Positions 7,577 to 17,328 of a DNA stretch of 64,000 nucleotides are shown one piece after another. The translations under genes were made by a program, and so were the position numbers. Source of the DNA: Myroides odoratimimus (GTDB lineage: Bacteria; Bacteroidota; Bacteroidia; Flavobacteriales; Flavobacteriaceae); the NCBI RefSeq assembly GCF_030326305.1, contig NZ_JACAKB010000021.1:1-64000 (forward strand), given 5' to 3'. Every line of letters starts with the position of its first letter. The first letter of the stretch is position 1. The notes under the pieces are model-generated. The model had not been told where the DNA came from. It did no database searches and saw only the letters and a list, made by a program, of their open reading frames with translations.

Positions 7577-8575
7577 TTATTTAAACAAATCTAGTTTTAG
7601 TAATAATCTCTTTACCCCTTCTAGATCTTCACGCTTTGTATTGTGTGAGTTATAATCTTCTATTTCGTCATTAATTTCTTTTCCTTGAGAAAAATATTTA
7701 GCATAATTCAAATCCCTATTATCAGCTGGAATACGATAAAAATCTCCCATATCTTCAGCATTCATCATTTCTTCACGTGTACAAAGCGTTTCGTATAATT
7801 TCTCTCCATGTCGAGTGCCTATTATTTTGACACCATTATCAACTCCTTTTAACGCTTTTACAGCTTCCGCTAATACACCAATAGTTGCTGCTGGTGCTTT
7901 ATTGACAAACAAATCACCTGGATTACCGTGTTCAAATGCAAATAAAACTAGTTCAACTGCTTCTTCTAAAGACATAAGAAATCTTGTCATATTAGGATCT
8001 GTAATCGTCAGCTGTTCTTGCTTTTCTATCTGACTTATAAATAAAGGAATCACTGAACCTCGTGATGCCATTACATTACCATAACGTGTTAAACAAACTA
8101 CAGTATCAGTCAAATTACGTGCTTCAGCTACAGCTACCTTCTCCATCATCGCTTTAGAAATTCCCATAGCATTAATTGGATAAGCTGCTTTATCTGTTGA
8201 CAAACAAATTACTTTCTTCACTCTATTAGAAGCTGCGGCGCGTATTACATTCTGTGTTCCCTCTACATTTGTTTTTACTGCTTGCATAGGAAAAAACTCA
8301 CATGAAGGCACCTGTTTTAAAGCCGCTGCATGAAACACATAATCTACATCATGCATAGCATATTCAATACTATTATAATCACGTACATCTCCAATAAAAT
8401 ACTTAATCTTATCGTTTTTATACTCATTACGCATATCATCCTGCTTCTTCTCATCACGTGAAAATATACGTATCTCCTTAAAATGATCGGTTTTTAAAAA
8501 TTTTTTTAATACAGCAGTACCAAACGAACCTGTCCCACCTGTAATTAATAGAACTTTATCTTTAATTTGTTTCAT
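7577..8575 (-). CDS. fnlA: UDP-GlcNAc 4,6-dehydratase/5-epimerase, FnlA/CapE/WbjB type
   Basis: The 332-residue SDR has TGGTGSFG at 12-19 and, in place of the classic YxxxK, the MGISK motif (Met137/Lys141) that marks the CapE/FnlA inverting dehydratases, with STDKA at 126-130. It converts UDP-GlcNAc into the UDP-2-acetamido-2,6-dideoxy-L-arabino-4-hexulose that opens the UDP-L-FucNAc pathway. The length equals the family's. It overlaps the upstream glycosyltransferase gene by 14 bp and leads the cupin-fnlC-fnlB-wbuB series. Confidence 0.92.
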   Translation of the reverse strand: MKQIKDKVLLITGGTGSFGTAVLKKFLKTDHFKEIRIFSRDEKKQDDMRNEYKNDKIKYFIGDVRDYNSIEYAMHDVDYVFHAAALKQVPSCEFFPMQAVKTNVEGTQNVIRAAASNRVKKVICLSTDKAAYPINAMGISKAMMEKVAVAEARNLTDTVVCLTRYGNVMASRGSVIPLFISQIEKQEQLTITDPNMTRFLMSLEEAVELVLFAFEHGNPGDLFVNKAPAATIGVLAEAVKALKGVDNGVKIIGTRHGEKLYETLCTREEMMNAEDMGDFYRIPADNRDLNYAKYFSQGKEINDEIEDYNSHNTKREDLEGVKRLLLKLDLFK

Positions 8576-9686
8576 TTTTATTAATATATTTTTCTAATAT
8601 TCCTAAATATTTTTGCGTACGTTCCATACTTGTTCCAAATCGTTTAAAATTATTTTTTCCACGATCAATTAGATTATTCTTAAGACTCACATCTTCCGAA
8701 AGTCTTAAAATACAAGTAGCATAATCTCGAGCAGAATCAGCTTTAGCATAAATCGCAGAATCCATACATATGTCCCTTGCAAAACTAAGATCCGAAGCGA
8801 TTATAGGTACATTCATAAACATAGCTTCCAGATAAGATGCTGAAAATATTTCTAACAATGTTGGCATGAATAATGAGTCCATTTGTTTATATAAACTAGG
8901 TATACATCTCAAATCCACTACTCCTAAATAATTAATATACTTATTATACTTCTCATCAAATTGCATTTCTTGCTTTGTAACTGAAAGATGAAAACAAAAG
9001 TCTAAATTAGGATTTAAATTAATAATCTCATCAATGACATCAGGAATAATATTCAAATTTTTATGTGAATAATTAGCCGTCAAATAAAGTATATTAAAAT
9101 CACTTCTATCTACTACAATTTCTTTCCAATCTGTTTTATTATAAAAGATAGAATTTAATGTATTAGATACCGTATAAGTCGGTAATCTAAATCCAATATG
9201 TTTATCATATCTTGACTTCGCATCATCAGTTTCAAAAATCAAAACATCTGAATTAAAATAAAAAAAACTATCTTTTATTCTATTTATAATTTTATTTTTA
9301 AAAAAAGCATACAAAGACAGTTTTTTAAAAAACAATGAATCAGGATAAACAATGTGACCTATGGCAAAACCAACAATTTTAGGTACACGACTACGATAAT
9401 AAGATGGTCCAAAAACAGTAAAAATCACTTCTGGTTTAATAACCTTTTCCAATTTTTTCATTCTATTATTTCTCATCCAAATAGATTTCCCACATTTCTT
9501 GTCTAAAGCATAGAAAGAAAAACGTTTATCAAATTTAGAACTATCAACTAATTGATTGATCGCAAAGGACTGAATGATATGGTACTCATTTTCATCGCTT
9601 AGCTCTAAAAGGTCATTTAAAAAAGAGATAGCTACTTGAATACCTCCACCTGCATATAATGATGAATTATCAATTAAAATTTTCAT
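8562..9686 (-). CDS. Glycosyltransferase family 4
   Basis: A 374-residue GT-B glycosyltransferase. The N-terminal GGGIQVAISFLNDLLE loop (donor/acceptor glycine-rich turn) and the C-terminal SHKNLNIIPDVIDEI, followed by MPTLLEIFSASYLEAMFMN (the EX7E nucleotide-sugar motif, here EIFSASYLEAM), support the family. It probably adds one sugar of the repeat unit at the inner membrane. Only 3 bp separate it from the polymerase gene and it overlaps fnlA by 14 bp. Donor and linkage cannot be read from sequence. Confidence 0.82.
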   Translation of the reverse strand: MKILIDNSSLYAGGGIQVAISFLNDLLELSDENEYHIIQSFAINQLVDSSKFDKRFSFYALDKKCGKSIWMRNNRMKKLEKVIKPEVIFTVFGPSYYRSRVPKIVGFAIGHIVYPDSLFFKKLSLYAFFKNKIINRIKDSFFYFNSDVLIFETDDAKSRYDKHIGFRLPTYTVSNTLNSIFYNKTDWKEIVVDRSDFNILYLTANYSHKNLNIIPDVIDEIINLNPNLDFCFHLSVTKQEMQFDEKYNKYINYLGVVDLRCIPSLYKQMDSLFMPTLLEIFSASYLEAMFMNVPIIASDLSFARDICMDSAIYAKADSARDYATCILRLSEDVSLKNNLIDRGKNNFKRFGTSMERTQKYLGILEKYINKNETN

Positions 9687-9689
9687 ATT

Positions 9690-10679
9690 TTAAAACATTT
9701 TATATGGCACTATTTCTCCACTATTACTAAGTAACAATACCGTAAAAACACTTAAACAGTAAATACTTACTACAAAAGTTAAAAAAAAGTATTTACTTTT
9801 TTCAACATAAAATCTCAAATTTGCAAAAAGAACCACTTGCCCTATTAGAAAAATTTGAGATAATCTTCCTAATTCAGGAGAAAATGACAAAACATTTAAA
9901 ACAATAACTCCAATAAACATACTTATCAACCAAATATCAATTTTCTTCACTAAAAAGATGATCGTTAGTAAAAATACATTTAGTAATAATCTCGTTACTA
10001 TCCCTCCTTCTTTTATATCCAATAAAGAAGAATATGCTAAGTATTTCTCACCAAAAAAACCTAATATCGTAAGTAGACTAGTAAATACCCCCGTTGTGCT
10101 AAGAATCAAGCTAAGAACAGTAATGAGATACATAAGTTTTTTACTCACATTAACTAACAATAAGGGATATAAAATAAATGCAATAATAGCTGATCGATGA
10201 AACAAAAAACCAATTATTATAGCTATTATGAAACTTTTCAACTTTTTCTTATCTAAAAAATAATACCCTAAAAAACAGAAACTAACAGCTATTGATTGTC
10301 TTGTAATATTGAAAGAGTTAAAATAAAAAAATAATGAAGTATAAACAAATAAAGAATAGAATACATTATTACTAGTCTTATATACAACATAACTAACTGG
10401 TAAAACACATAAAATAGCTAGTATTAATAAAAGAAAATTAAAGTCACCTCCCACTTGTTCAACAAATGTGAGTAACCACACAAAAAGAAATTCTAAATCG
10501 CTACCTTCGATTCTTCCTTTAAAAATATAAAAATAATTTATTGTATCACTACCAACATTTACCTCTCTATAACCGGCTAGAAATATTAAAAAAAAAGTAC
10601 TTACTAAAAACAACACTTTATTGCTTTTAAAAAAACTCATAACTAATAACAACAAAACCAGAACTATGTATATTTCCAT
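9690..10679 (-). CDS. wzy: EpsG-family polysaccharide polymerase (Wzy)
   Basis: The 329-residue, very hydrophobic protein has about ten membrane segments and a periplasmic NVGSDTINYFYIF region close to the EpsG pattern (RVGTDYxNY). FNITRQSIAVSFCFLGYYFL is the conserved Arg-containing segment of the same family. Wzy polymerises lipid-linked repeat units in the periplasm. It is the only polymerase candidate in the operon, which also carries a Wzx flippase, so a Wzx/Wzy route follows. Confidence 0.8.
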   Translation of the reverse strand: MEIYIVLVLLLLVMSFFKSNKVLFLVSTFFLIFLAGYREVNVGSDTINYFYIFKGRIEGSDLEFLFVWLLTFVEQVGGDFNFLLLILAILCVLPVSYVVYKTSNNVFYSLFVYTSLFFYFNSFNITRQSIAVSFCFLGYYFLDKKKLKSFIIAIIIGFLFHRSAIIAFILYPLLLVNVSKKLMYLITVLSLILSTTGVFTSLLTILGFFGEKYLAYSSLLDIKEGGIVTRLLLNVFLLTIIFLVKKIDIWLISMFIGVIVLNVLSFSPELGRLSQIFLIGQVVLFANLRFYVEKSKYFFLTFVVSIYCLSVFTVLLLSNSGEIVPYKMF

Positions 10680-10697
10680 AATTTAACCAACTTATCT

Positions 10698-11660
10698 CTA
10701 ATTACTTAATAGTTTTAATATACATTTCATTTTTTCCTTAAACATCAAATCTCTATTAAAAAGAAATCTGTACTCCTTTATTAAAACATAAATACGTGTT
10801 ATTCTATTAACCGTAGCATTATTAATAAAAAAAACCATTAAACTTTCATACTGATTCTTTGATATTTTAGACCTAATAAAGTTCTTATTACTATTAAATA
10901 TTTTATAAAACTCAAAATTTAAACTTGAAGGTACGACCACTTTTTTTTCTTCTAATATATCTGCAACATGTCGTAAATACACAATTCGTCTTGTATTTAT
11001 TTGTTCATACTTCCCCTTGCTACTTATTTGAGAATCGGACAATCTATACTTAATTAATACATCCTGCAAATTAGAAATCTCACCATGTTTCAATAACTCA
11101 AACCATAAAGCGAAATCTTGGGCTTTACTAAATTGTTCATCATACTTAATTTTGTACCTATCCAAAACATTCTTTCTGATAAAAGCCACAGGATGTGCCA
11201 CAGGAACGTTACTAGGGTTGGCTATAAAGAAAAAGTCACGTATATTAATACTAGAATTAGTAAATTTTATAATCTTACTTTCTTTACCGAAAGTTTCTAC
11301 TTCTGCTCCACACACTACAATATCTTCATTTGCATCCATAAATAACACTTGCTTTTCAAATCTATCATGCATACAAATATCGTCTGCATCCATCCTAGCA
11401 ATATATTCACCTTCACAGATTTCTAAGCCTTTATTCAATGATTTAGTCAGACCAATATTCTGTTCATTTCTAATATACTTAAATATTTTAAATTTGTTAG
11501 AATATTCACTTATCAAGATATCATTTTCTAATCTAGTAGGATTATCATTTACTAAAATAATTTCAAAATCCTGAAATGTTTGATATAGAATTGAATCTAA
11601 AGCATCTTTAATCCATTCTATTGGTTCAGAATAAATAGATATTAAAACTGAAATTTTCAT
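10698..11660 (-). CDS. Glycosyltransferase family 2
   Basis: A 320-residue GT-A enzyme: MKISVLISIYSEPIEWIKDA, QTFQDFEIILVNDNP, NIGLTKSLNKGLE, and the metal-binding YIARMDADDIC (DxD). After AQDFALWFELLKHG the C-terminal third is helical and rich in basic residues, without clear membrane spans. It lies between the polymerase (18-bp gap) and the acetyltransferase (1-bp gap) and probably adds one repeat-unit sugar. Confidence 0.88.
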   Translation of the reverse strand: MKISVLISIYSEPIEWIKDALDSILYQTFQDFEIILVNDNPTRLENDILISEYSNKFKIFKYIRNEQNIGLTKSLNKGLEICEGEYIARMDADDICMHDRFEKQVLFMDANEDIVVCGAEVETFGKESKIIKFTNSSINIRDFFFIANPSNVPVAHPVAFIRKNVLDRYKIKYDEQFSKAQDFALWFELLKHGEISNLQDVLIKYRLSDSQISSKGKYEQINTRRIVYLRHVADILEEKKVVVPSSLNFEFYKIFNSNKNFIRSKISKNQYESLMVFFINNATVNRITRIYVLIKEYRFLFNRDLMFKEKMKCILKLLSN

Positions 11661-11661
11661 C

Positions 11662-12081
11662 TTATTTTATTTTTTTTACTGGATTTCCAGCAACGATTGA
11701 ATTAGATTCCACATCATTCAGTACAACTGAATTTGCCCCTATAATGGCGTTATCACCTATATTCACATTTCCAACTATAATACTATTTGGATAAATAATA
11801 ACATTATTACCTAATTTAGGATATGCCCCATTTTTAACTCCTAAAGTAACATTTTGATAGATATAACAGTTATCACCTAATATAACCCCTTCGCCAATAA
11901 CAATACCAATAGGATGAGGAAATTTAGTCCTTTTTCGAATAATTGTATTCATTCCTATAGTAAAATGATTACACATATAAACTTTAATTGTTTTATAAAA
12001 AATAATACTAAGAACTAGATTATAAATCCCTAAAACAATATTAAATAGCATTAAATAAATAAATACAAGAATCCGCTTCAT
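11662..12081 (-). CDS. CysE/LacA-type O-acetyltransferase with N-terminal hydrophobic helix
   Basis: A 139-residue protein with a hydrophobic N-terminal segment (about residues 3-30) followed by hexapeptide repeats of a left-handed beta-helix: IGEGVILGDNCYIYQNVTLG, LGNNVIIYPNSIIVG, IGDNAIIGANSVV, and the terminal IVAGNPVKKIK typical of serine acetyltransferase-like sugar acetyltransferases. It should O-acetylate a repeat-unit sugar or precursor using acetyl-CoA. One base separates it from each neighbour, within the tightly packed operon. Confidence 0.83.
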   Translation of the reverse strand: MKRILVFIYLMLFNIVLGIYNLVLSIIFYKTIKVYMCNHFTIGMNTIIRKRTKFPHPIGIVIGEGVILGDNCYIYQNVTLGVKNGAYPKLGNNVIIYPNSIIVGNVNIGDNAIIGANSVVLNDVESNSIVAGNPVKKIK

Positions 12082-12082
12082 A

Positions 12083-13330
12083 TCAAATCAATTTTTCTTT
12101 CTTACAATAATAATAACGATATAATGTTTCAAACATAAAAGAAACTAAAAAAAACATAGAGAATATTTCCAAATTTTCCCACCTACACATATAGTAAATT
12201 AAAACCAAAAACAAATATAATATTCCAGAAACAATCATGCTTCTTAGAACAATTTTATCTTTATTAAAAACTATTAAGCAATTTCTTCCAAGCAACCCTC
12301 CCACTGCATAAAAAGGAACCACAAATGAAACTATTTTCAAAACAAGCACAGCATTACTCATATTTACTCCACCTAAAATTCTAACAATCCACTCTCCAAA
12401 GAGAAATGTAAAAATCACAAACAAACTTGTCGAAAATAAAATCACTACTAATACTTTCTTCAAGAATATCATATTTTTCTCCCGTGAAATTTTTGGAAAA
12501 ACAGCTTGATTTAATACATCTGAAAAAGTATTCCCCATAGTAATTATTTTCATAGCTAGATCAAAATAAGCTACTTCTTTAACTCCAAACAACAGTTTAA
12601 TCAAAATAATATTTAATCCACTTTTTAAATTATTTGAAGCATAAGCCAAGGCCATTACATAACTTTTTCTTATATAATAAGTGAGAATTGAAAATTTTGG
12701 AAAGTATAATTTTACACCATGCTTTAATACTATTTTTATAGATAGAATGCAAACTATCAATCCTGTCAATCCATTAAAAACAGGATATAAATAAACATCT
12801 TCTGAATTTTTAATAAAAGCAAAAACAAGAATTAAAAATAATATCTTAGATATAAAGTTTAATAAAGTAATAAATTTCATTTTCTCTGTTCCATGAAAAT
12901 AAAAAACAGGAAAAAAAACTTCATAAAACCCCATCCACATAGTTAAAATCAGTAGATTACTAAGTTTTGAATCTAACGCAAAACCAACAACAATTAACAT
13001 TAATATTACTAAAGAAATAATAAATATCGAAAATTTTATAACAAAAACCGAACTAACTATTTTTGATAGTTTTCTAACATTCAATCTATTTCTACTAATA
13101 TCTTTTGTCGCAGTAATATTAAACCCAAAACTTATCAAGAGTACAATATATCCTATAATAGCTTGAGAATAAACTATTAAGCCATAATTATCAACCCCTA
13201 ACACTCTTATTATATAAGGATATGTTAGAAGAGGTATAATTATATTTATTAGTTGTAAAATTGTCAAATATGACATATTACTAAATACCTGCCTATTAGC
13301 TTTAAAAGTTTTAACAAGATTACTGAGCAT
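12083..13330 (-). CDS. wzx: Oligosaccharide flippase (Wzx, MATE/MOP superfamily)
   Basis: The 415-residue integral membrane protein has around twelve hydrophobic segments. The N-terminus has the family's LTILQLINIIIPLLTYPYII and RVLGVDNYGLIVYSQAI, with KISREKN in the central loop. Wzx moves undecaprenyl-linked repeat units across the inner membrane. Its ATG overlaps the stop of the epimerase gene by one base (TAATG). Length and topology are normal. Confidence 0.9.
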   Translation of the reverse strand: MLSNLVKTFKANRQVFSNMSYLTILQLINIIIPLLTYPYIIRVLGVDNYGLIVYSQAIIGYIVLLISFGFNITATKDISRNRLNVRKLSKIVSSVFVIKFSIFIISLVILMLIVVGFALDSKLSNLLILTMWMGFYEVFFPVFYFHGTEKMKFITLLNFISKILFLILVFAFIKNSEDVYLYPVFNGLTGLIVCILSIKIVLKHGVKLYFPKFSILTYYIRKSYVMALAYASNNLKSGLNIILIKLLFGVKEVAYFDLAMKIITMGNTFSDVLNQAVFPKISREKNMIFLKKVLVVILFSTSLFVIFTFLFGEWIVRILGGVNMSNAVLVLKIVSFVVPFYAVGGLLGRNCLIVFNKDKIVLRSMIVSGILYLFLVLIYYMCRWENLEIFSMFFLVSFMFETLYRYYYCKKEKLI

Positions 13331-14349
13331 TAAACGATATAATTATTGAACCAATTAACAAAACTAGCTACTCCTTCTTTAATAGAGGTTGTGCTCTTAT
13401 ATCCCAATTTATTTAAATTAGACGTATCTGCCCAAGTTCTAGGTACATCTCCAGGTTGCATTGACATCATATTTTTTTCTGCTACTTGCCCTAGTTCAGC
13501 TTCTAAGGTTTCGATAAACTCCATTAGAGAAACAGGTGAACCATTCCCAATATTAAAAAGCTGATAATATGGATGTTCAAAATCTTCTTTTGGGACATTC
13601 AATAATGTAATAAGAATTCCATTCACTATATCATCTATATAAGTAAAATCACGGCTCATTTCTCCATTATTGAACACTTTAATTGCTCTTCCTTCAGTAA
13701 TAGCTGAAGCAAATAGTATTGGTGCCATATCAGGACGTCCATAAGGCCCATAAACAGTAAAAAAACGCAATCCTGATGTTGGTAATTGATATAAATGACT
13801 ATAAGTGTGAGCCATTAATTCATTTGCTTTTTTAGTAGCAGCATATAAACTAACTGGATAATCTACTCGGTCTTCCTCTCCAAAAGGAACTTTTGGATTC
13901 TCTCCATATACTGAAGAACTAGAAGCATACACTAAATGTTTTACCTTATTATATCTACAGCATTCCAATAGGTTAACAAAACCCACCAAATTACTATCCA
14001 CGTAAGCCATTGGGTTCTCTAAACTATAACGAACTCCAGCTTGTGCAGCTAAATTAATAACTCCATCAAATTGATATTCTTCAAATAATAGAGGCAACGC
14101 ATTACGATCTTCCAAATTCATTCTATAAAAGAACAAATTAGAATACAAACTTGATTGTGTTTTATTTCCCCATACTTCTACTTCGTCCTTCTGAAAACCA
14201 AGCTCTTTTAAACGAGAAAATTTAAGACTGACATCATAATAATCATTTATATTATCAATACAAACAACATGATATCCTTCTTGAATTAAACGTTCTGCAG
14301 TAAAGTACCCTATAAAACCCGCTCCACCAGTTACTAATATACTCTTCAT
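13330..14349 (-). CDS. UDP-glucuronate 4-epimerase-like SDR
   Basis: The 339-residue SDR has VTGGAGFIGYFTAERLI, DNINDYYDVSLK, the substrate-contact ASSSSVYGENPKVPF, and YAATKKANE with the catalytic Tyr/Lys. RPDMAPILFASAI and FTYIDDIVNGI are standard for the CapI/WcaG UDP-glucuronate 4-epimerases that make UDP-galacturonate. The next gene upstream is ugd, which makes UDP-glucuronate, so substrate supply is local. Confidence 0.88.
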   Translation of the reverse strand: MKSILVTGGAGFIGYFTAERLIQEGYHVVCIDNINDYYDVSLKFSRLKELGFQKDEVEVWGNKTQSSLYSNLFFYRMNLEDRNALPLLFEEYQFDGVINLAAQAGVRYSLENPMAYVDSNLVGFVNLLECCRYNKVKHLVYASSSSVYGENPKVPFGEEDRVDYPVSLYAATKKANELMAHTYSHLYQLPTSGLRFFTVYGPYGRPDMAPILFASAITEGRAIKVFNNGEMSRDFTYIDDIVNGILITLLNVPKEDFEHPYYQLFNIGNGSPVSLMEFIETLEAELGQVAEKNMMSMQPGDVPRTWADTSNLNKLGYKSTTSIKEGVASFVNWFNNYIV

Positions 14350-14355
14350 ATCTCT

Positions 14356-15759
14356 TTAGTTTTGCCCTTTACCTATTGTATAAACTTCAAATCCTATTGC
14401 TTCTAATGCTTGACGATCTAAAATATTACGTCCATCGAATATAAATGCAGGCTTCTGCATCTTATCGTAGATACGTTGCCAATCGTACGTCATGAATTCA
14501 TCCCACTCTGTCAATACTGCAATACCATGTGCTTCTTCTAGGGCAGTATAAGGATCTTGGTGTACTGTCAAATGCTTTTTATTCAACTCCGCTTCGCGAG
14601 TCGCTAAGTAATCTAAATCAGACAACATTTGCTGTTCTGTTACCTTAGGATCGTATACGTGGATTTGTGCCTCTTCTTCAATTAGATCATTCGCTACATA
14701 GATAGCCGCTGATTCTCTTGTATCATTCGTATCCTTCTTGAATGCCCATCCTAAGAAGGCGATTTTTTTATCGTTTACCGTATTAAACAACGTAGTTACG
14801 ATATTCTCTGCAAAACGACGCTTCTGATAATCATTCATAATGATTACTTGCTCCCAATAATCTGCTACTGCATCTAATCCATAAGACTTAGCAATATACA
14901 CTAAGTTTAAGATATCTTTTTGGAAACAAGAACCTCCAAATCCAACAGATGCTTTTAAGAACTTGTTCCCAATACGGCTATCCGTTCCTATTGCTCTGGC
15001 TACTTCACTAACATCTGCTCCTGATACTTCACATAACTCAGAGATAGCATTAACAGATGATACTCGCTGTGCTAAGAAGGCATTGGCAGTCAGTTTAGAA
15101 AGCTCTGATGACCATACATTAGTACGCAGAATACGCTCCTCAGGCACCCATGCTCCATAGATAGCAGCTAAAGCTTCAATAGCCTCTTGTCCCTCTTTCG
15201 TTTCTGCTCCACCAATCAGTACACGATCTGGATTCATTAAATCCTGAACGGCTGTTCCTTCTGCTAAGAACTCAGGATTAGACAGGATTTGAAATTCTAC
15301 TCCATTACCTGTTTGATCAAGAATTCGTTTAATAGCTTGTGCAGTTCGCACTGGAAGTGTAGATTTCTCTACTACGATTTTATCCGTCTTAGCAACTCTT
15401 GCTATTTGACGTGCGCATAATTCTATATACTTTAAATCTGCAGCCATTCCCTTTCCTTTTCCATACGTCTTAGTTGGCGTATTTACAGAAATAAAGACCA
15501 TGTCCGCTTCATCAATAGCTTTATCTACATTGGTATCAAAAAATAAATTGCGCCCTCTTGCTTCACCAACCACCACATCTAAACCTGGCTCATAAATAGG
15601 TAACCTACTCAAATCCTTATCATTCCACGCTTGGATACGTGCTTCATTTAAATCTACTACGGTAATCTGAATATGAGGATTTTTCTGTGCAATAACTGCC
15701 ATAGTAGGGCCACCTACATAACCTGCTCCTACACAACAAATTTTTTGAATACTTTTCAT
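14356..15759 (-). CDS. ugd: UDP-glucose 6-dehydrogenase, animal-type
   Basis: A 467-residue enzyme oxidising UDP-glucose to UDP-glucuronate with two NAD+. [10 protein letters not shown] lies at 11-20, the [10 protein letters not shown] segment at 131-140, and the thiohemiacetal-forming Cys278 in [10 protein letters not shown]. Length and motifs ([21 protein letters not shown]) are those of the eukaryote-like UGDH class common in Bacteroidetes. It lies six bases upstream of the epimerase that would use its product. Confidence 0.93.
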   Translation of the reverse strand: MKSIQKICCVGAGYVGGPTMAVIAQKNPHIQITVVDLNEARIQAWNDKDLSRLPIYEPGLDVVVGEARGRNLFFDTNVDKAIDEADMVFISVNTPTKTYGKGKGMAADLKYIELCARQIARVAKTDKIVVEKSTLPVRTAQAIKRILDQTGNGVEFQILSNPEFLAEGTAVQDLMNPDRVLIGGAETKEGQEAIEALAAIYGAWVPEERILRTNVWSSELSKLTANAFLAQRVSSVNAISELCEVSGADVSEVARAIGTDSRIGNKFLKASVGFGGSCFQKDILNLVYIAKSYGLDAVADYWEQVIIMNDYQKRRFAENIVTTLFNTVNDKKIAFLGWAFKKDTNDTRESAAIYVANDLIEEEAQIHVYDPKVTEQQMLSDLDYLATREAELNKKHLTVHQDPYTALEEAHGIAVLTEWDEFMTYDWQRIYDKMQKPAFIFDGRNILDRQALEAIGFEVYTIGKGQN

Positions 15760-15786
15760 TTTATGCTTTTATATATTTCAATATTA

Positions 15787-17142
15787 TTACAATCTACTAT
15801 CTATTATTTCTCTATTTAATGCTGCTTTCGCATCATAAATAACCGCTGGCGAAGATACCATTTCTTCAATATTTAAAGTACGGAAATCCTCATGTGCTGT
15901 TGTTAAAACTAATCCATCATAACGTTTAGTACTCAACGGTAGCCTATGATCATTCACTTGAAAGTCCTTATGCTCTATACCTCCCATTGTTGTCATTACC
16001 TCAATACCATATTCTTCTCTCACCTCTACAGGACTTACCCATGGATCATATACATCTACCTTAATACCATAAGAAACTAATTCTTCGTAGATCTTCGCTA
16101 CTTTCGTATTACGGGTATCGGGACAATTCTCTTTAAAAGCAAAGCCCAATAACAATACTCTAGAACGACTAACGTCGATTCCTTTTTGAATCATTAGCTT
16201 CACTACCTTGCTCGCAATAAATACCGGAATCTCATCATTCACACGACGTCCTGATAAAATTACATCTGGGTAATACCCTACTTGAATCGCTTTATGGGCT
16301 AAATAATACGGGTCTACAGAGATACAGTGTCCTCCTACCAGTCCTGGTTTATATTTAAGGAAATTGAACTTCGTACCTGCTGCTTCTAATACATCTTGGG
16401 TATCGATTCCTAAGCGATCGAAGATTAGCGCTAACTCATTCACAAAAGAAATATTAACATCGCGCTGTGCGTTCTCTATTACTTTTGCAGCCTCAGCTAC
16501 CTTTAATGATGGTGCTTTATGTGTACCCGCTTTGATAATGGTACGGTATAACTGATCTATCTCTTCTGCTACTTCGGGAGTACTACCTGAAGTAACTTTT
16601 ACAATCGTTTCTAAGGTATTGACTTTATCTCCTGGGTTAATACGCTCTGGTGAATACCCTACATAAAAATCACGGTTAAATACTAACTTAGAAGTTTCTT
16701 CTAATACAGGGATACACTCTTCTTCTGTACATCCTGGGTATACTGTAGATTCATAAATCACAATATCTCCTTGCTTTAGTACAGTACCTACTAGTTTAGA
16801 CGATGATTTTAATGGAGTAAGATCAGGAGCATTAAACTGGTTAATCGGGGTGGGTACCGTAATGATATATACACTTGCCTCTGCGATATCACTGATACTC
16901 GTACTTGGTTTGTACCCCTTTACTCCTCCTGAGTTGTTATAAGTTAAAATTGAGACGTTTAACTGACTCTCGTCCACTTCTTTAGTAAGGTCAATCCCCC
17001 TTTGCAGCTCCGCTACTCTGCTTTCTTTTATATCGAATCCCACTACTGGGAAATGTTGCGCAAAAGCTAGTGCTAAAGGAAGGCCTACATAACCTTGTCC
17101 GATCACTGCAATTTTAACTTCTTTTTCCATACTTTTTTTCAT
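15787..17142 (-). CDS. tviB: UDP-HexNAc 6-dehydrogenase (TviB/WbpO type), first gene of the operon
   Basis: The 451-residue nucleotide-sugar dehydrogenase has IGQGYVGLPLALAF at 14-27, the STVYPG segment at 132-137, EAAKVIENAQRDVNI and the catalytic Cys273 in GLVGGHCISVDPYYL. These are the marks of the TviB/VipA/WbpO group that oxidises UDP-GlcNAc or UDP-GalNAc to the uronic acid. Met5 is an alternative start closer to the family N-terminus. It is the promoter-proximal gene of the polysaccharide operon. Confidence 0.88.
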   Translation of the reverse strand: MKKSMEKEVKIAVIGQGYVGLPLALAFAQHFPVVGFDIKESRVAELQRGIDLTKEVDESQLNVSILTYNNSGGVKGYKPSTSISDIAEASVYIITVPTPINQFNAPDLTPLKSSSKLVGTVLKQGDIVIYESTVYPGCTEEECIPVLEETSKLVFNRDFYVGYSPERINPGDKVNTLETIVKVTSGSTPEVAEEIDQLYRTIIKAGTHKAPSLKVAEAAKVIENAQRDVNISFVNELALIFDRLGIDTQDVLEAAGTKFNFLKYKPGLVGGHCISVDPYYLAHKAIQVGYYPDVILSGRRVNDEIPVFIASKVVKLMIQKGIDVSRSRVLLLGFAFKENCPDTRNTKVAKIYEELVSYGIKVDVYDPWVSPVEVREEYGIEVMTTMGGIEHKDFQVNDHRLPLSTKRYDGLVLTTAHEDFRTLNIEEMVSSPAVIYDAKAALNREIIDSRL

Positions 17143-17205
17143 TATTGTTACTGTCTAAAGATACTTTTTCGTCAGTAAGTGTCAATGTTTTTTAACAATA
17201 AGTTA

Positions 17206-17240
17206 CAAATGTACACTTTTAAAATATTGGTACTAGCAAA
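17206..17240 (-). promoter_or_regulatory. Candidate Bacteroidetes promoter of the polysaccharide operon
   Basis: On the minus strand TACATTTG (17213 to 17206) fits the Bacteroidota -7 element TAnnTTTG. TTTG (17240 to 17237) lies 23 bp upstream as a possible -33 element, at the long end of the usual spacing. It sits about 64 bp upstream of the first operon gene, with no other gene in between. Confidence 0.5.
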
Positions 17241-17328
17241 AATGTGATTTTTTGTGTGGAGTGGTGTGTTTTATTAGTGAAGACTCCCTTCTTTCTTTTT
17301 CCTATATTTTTTAACTACATCTTTTTTA

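Noticed and set aside
11152-11574. A 140-codon plus-strand frame inside the GT2 gene
   Set aside because: It is the antisense shadow of the clear GT2 glycosyltransferase on the minus strand.
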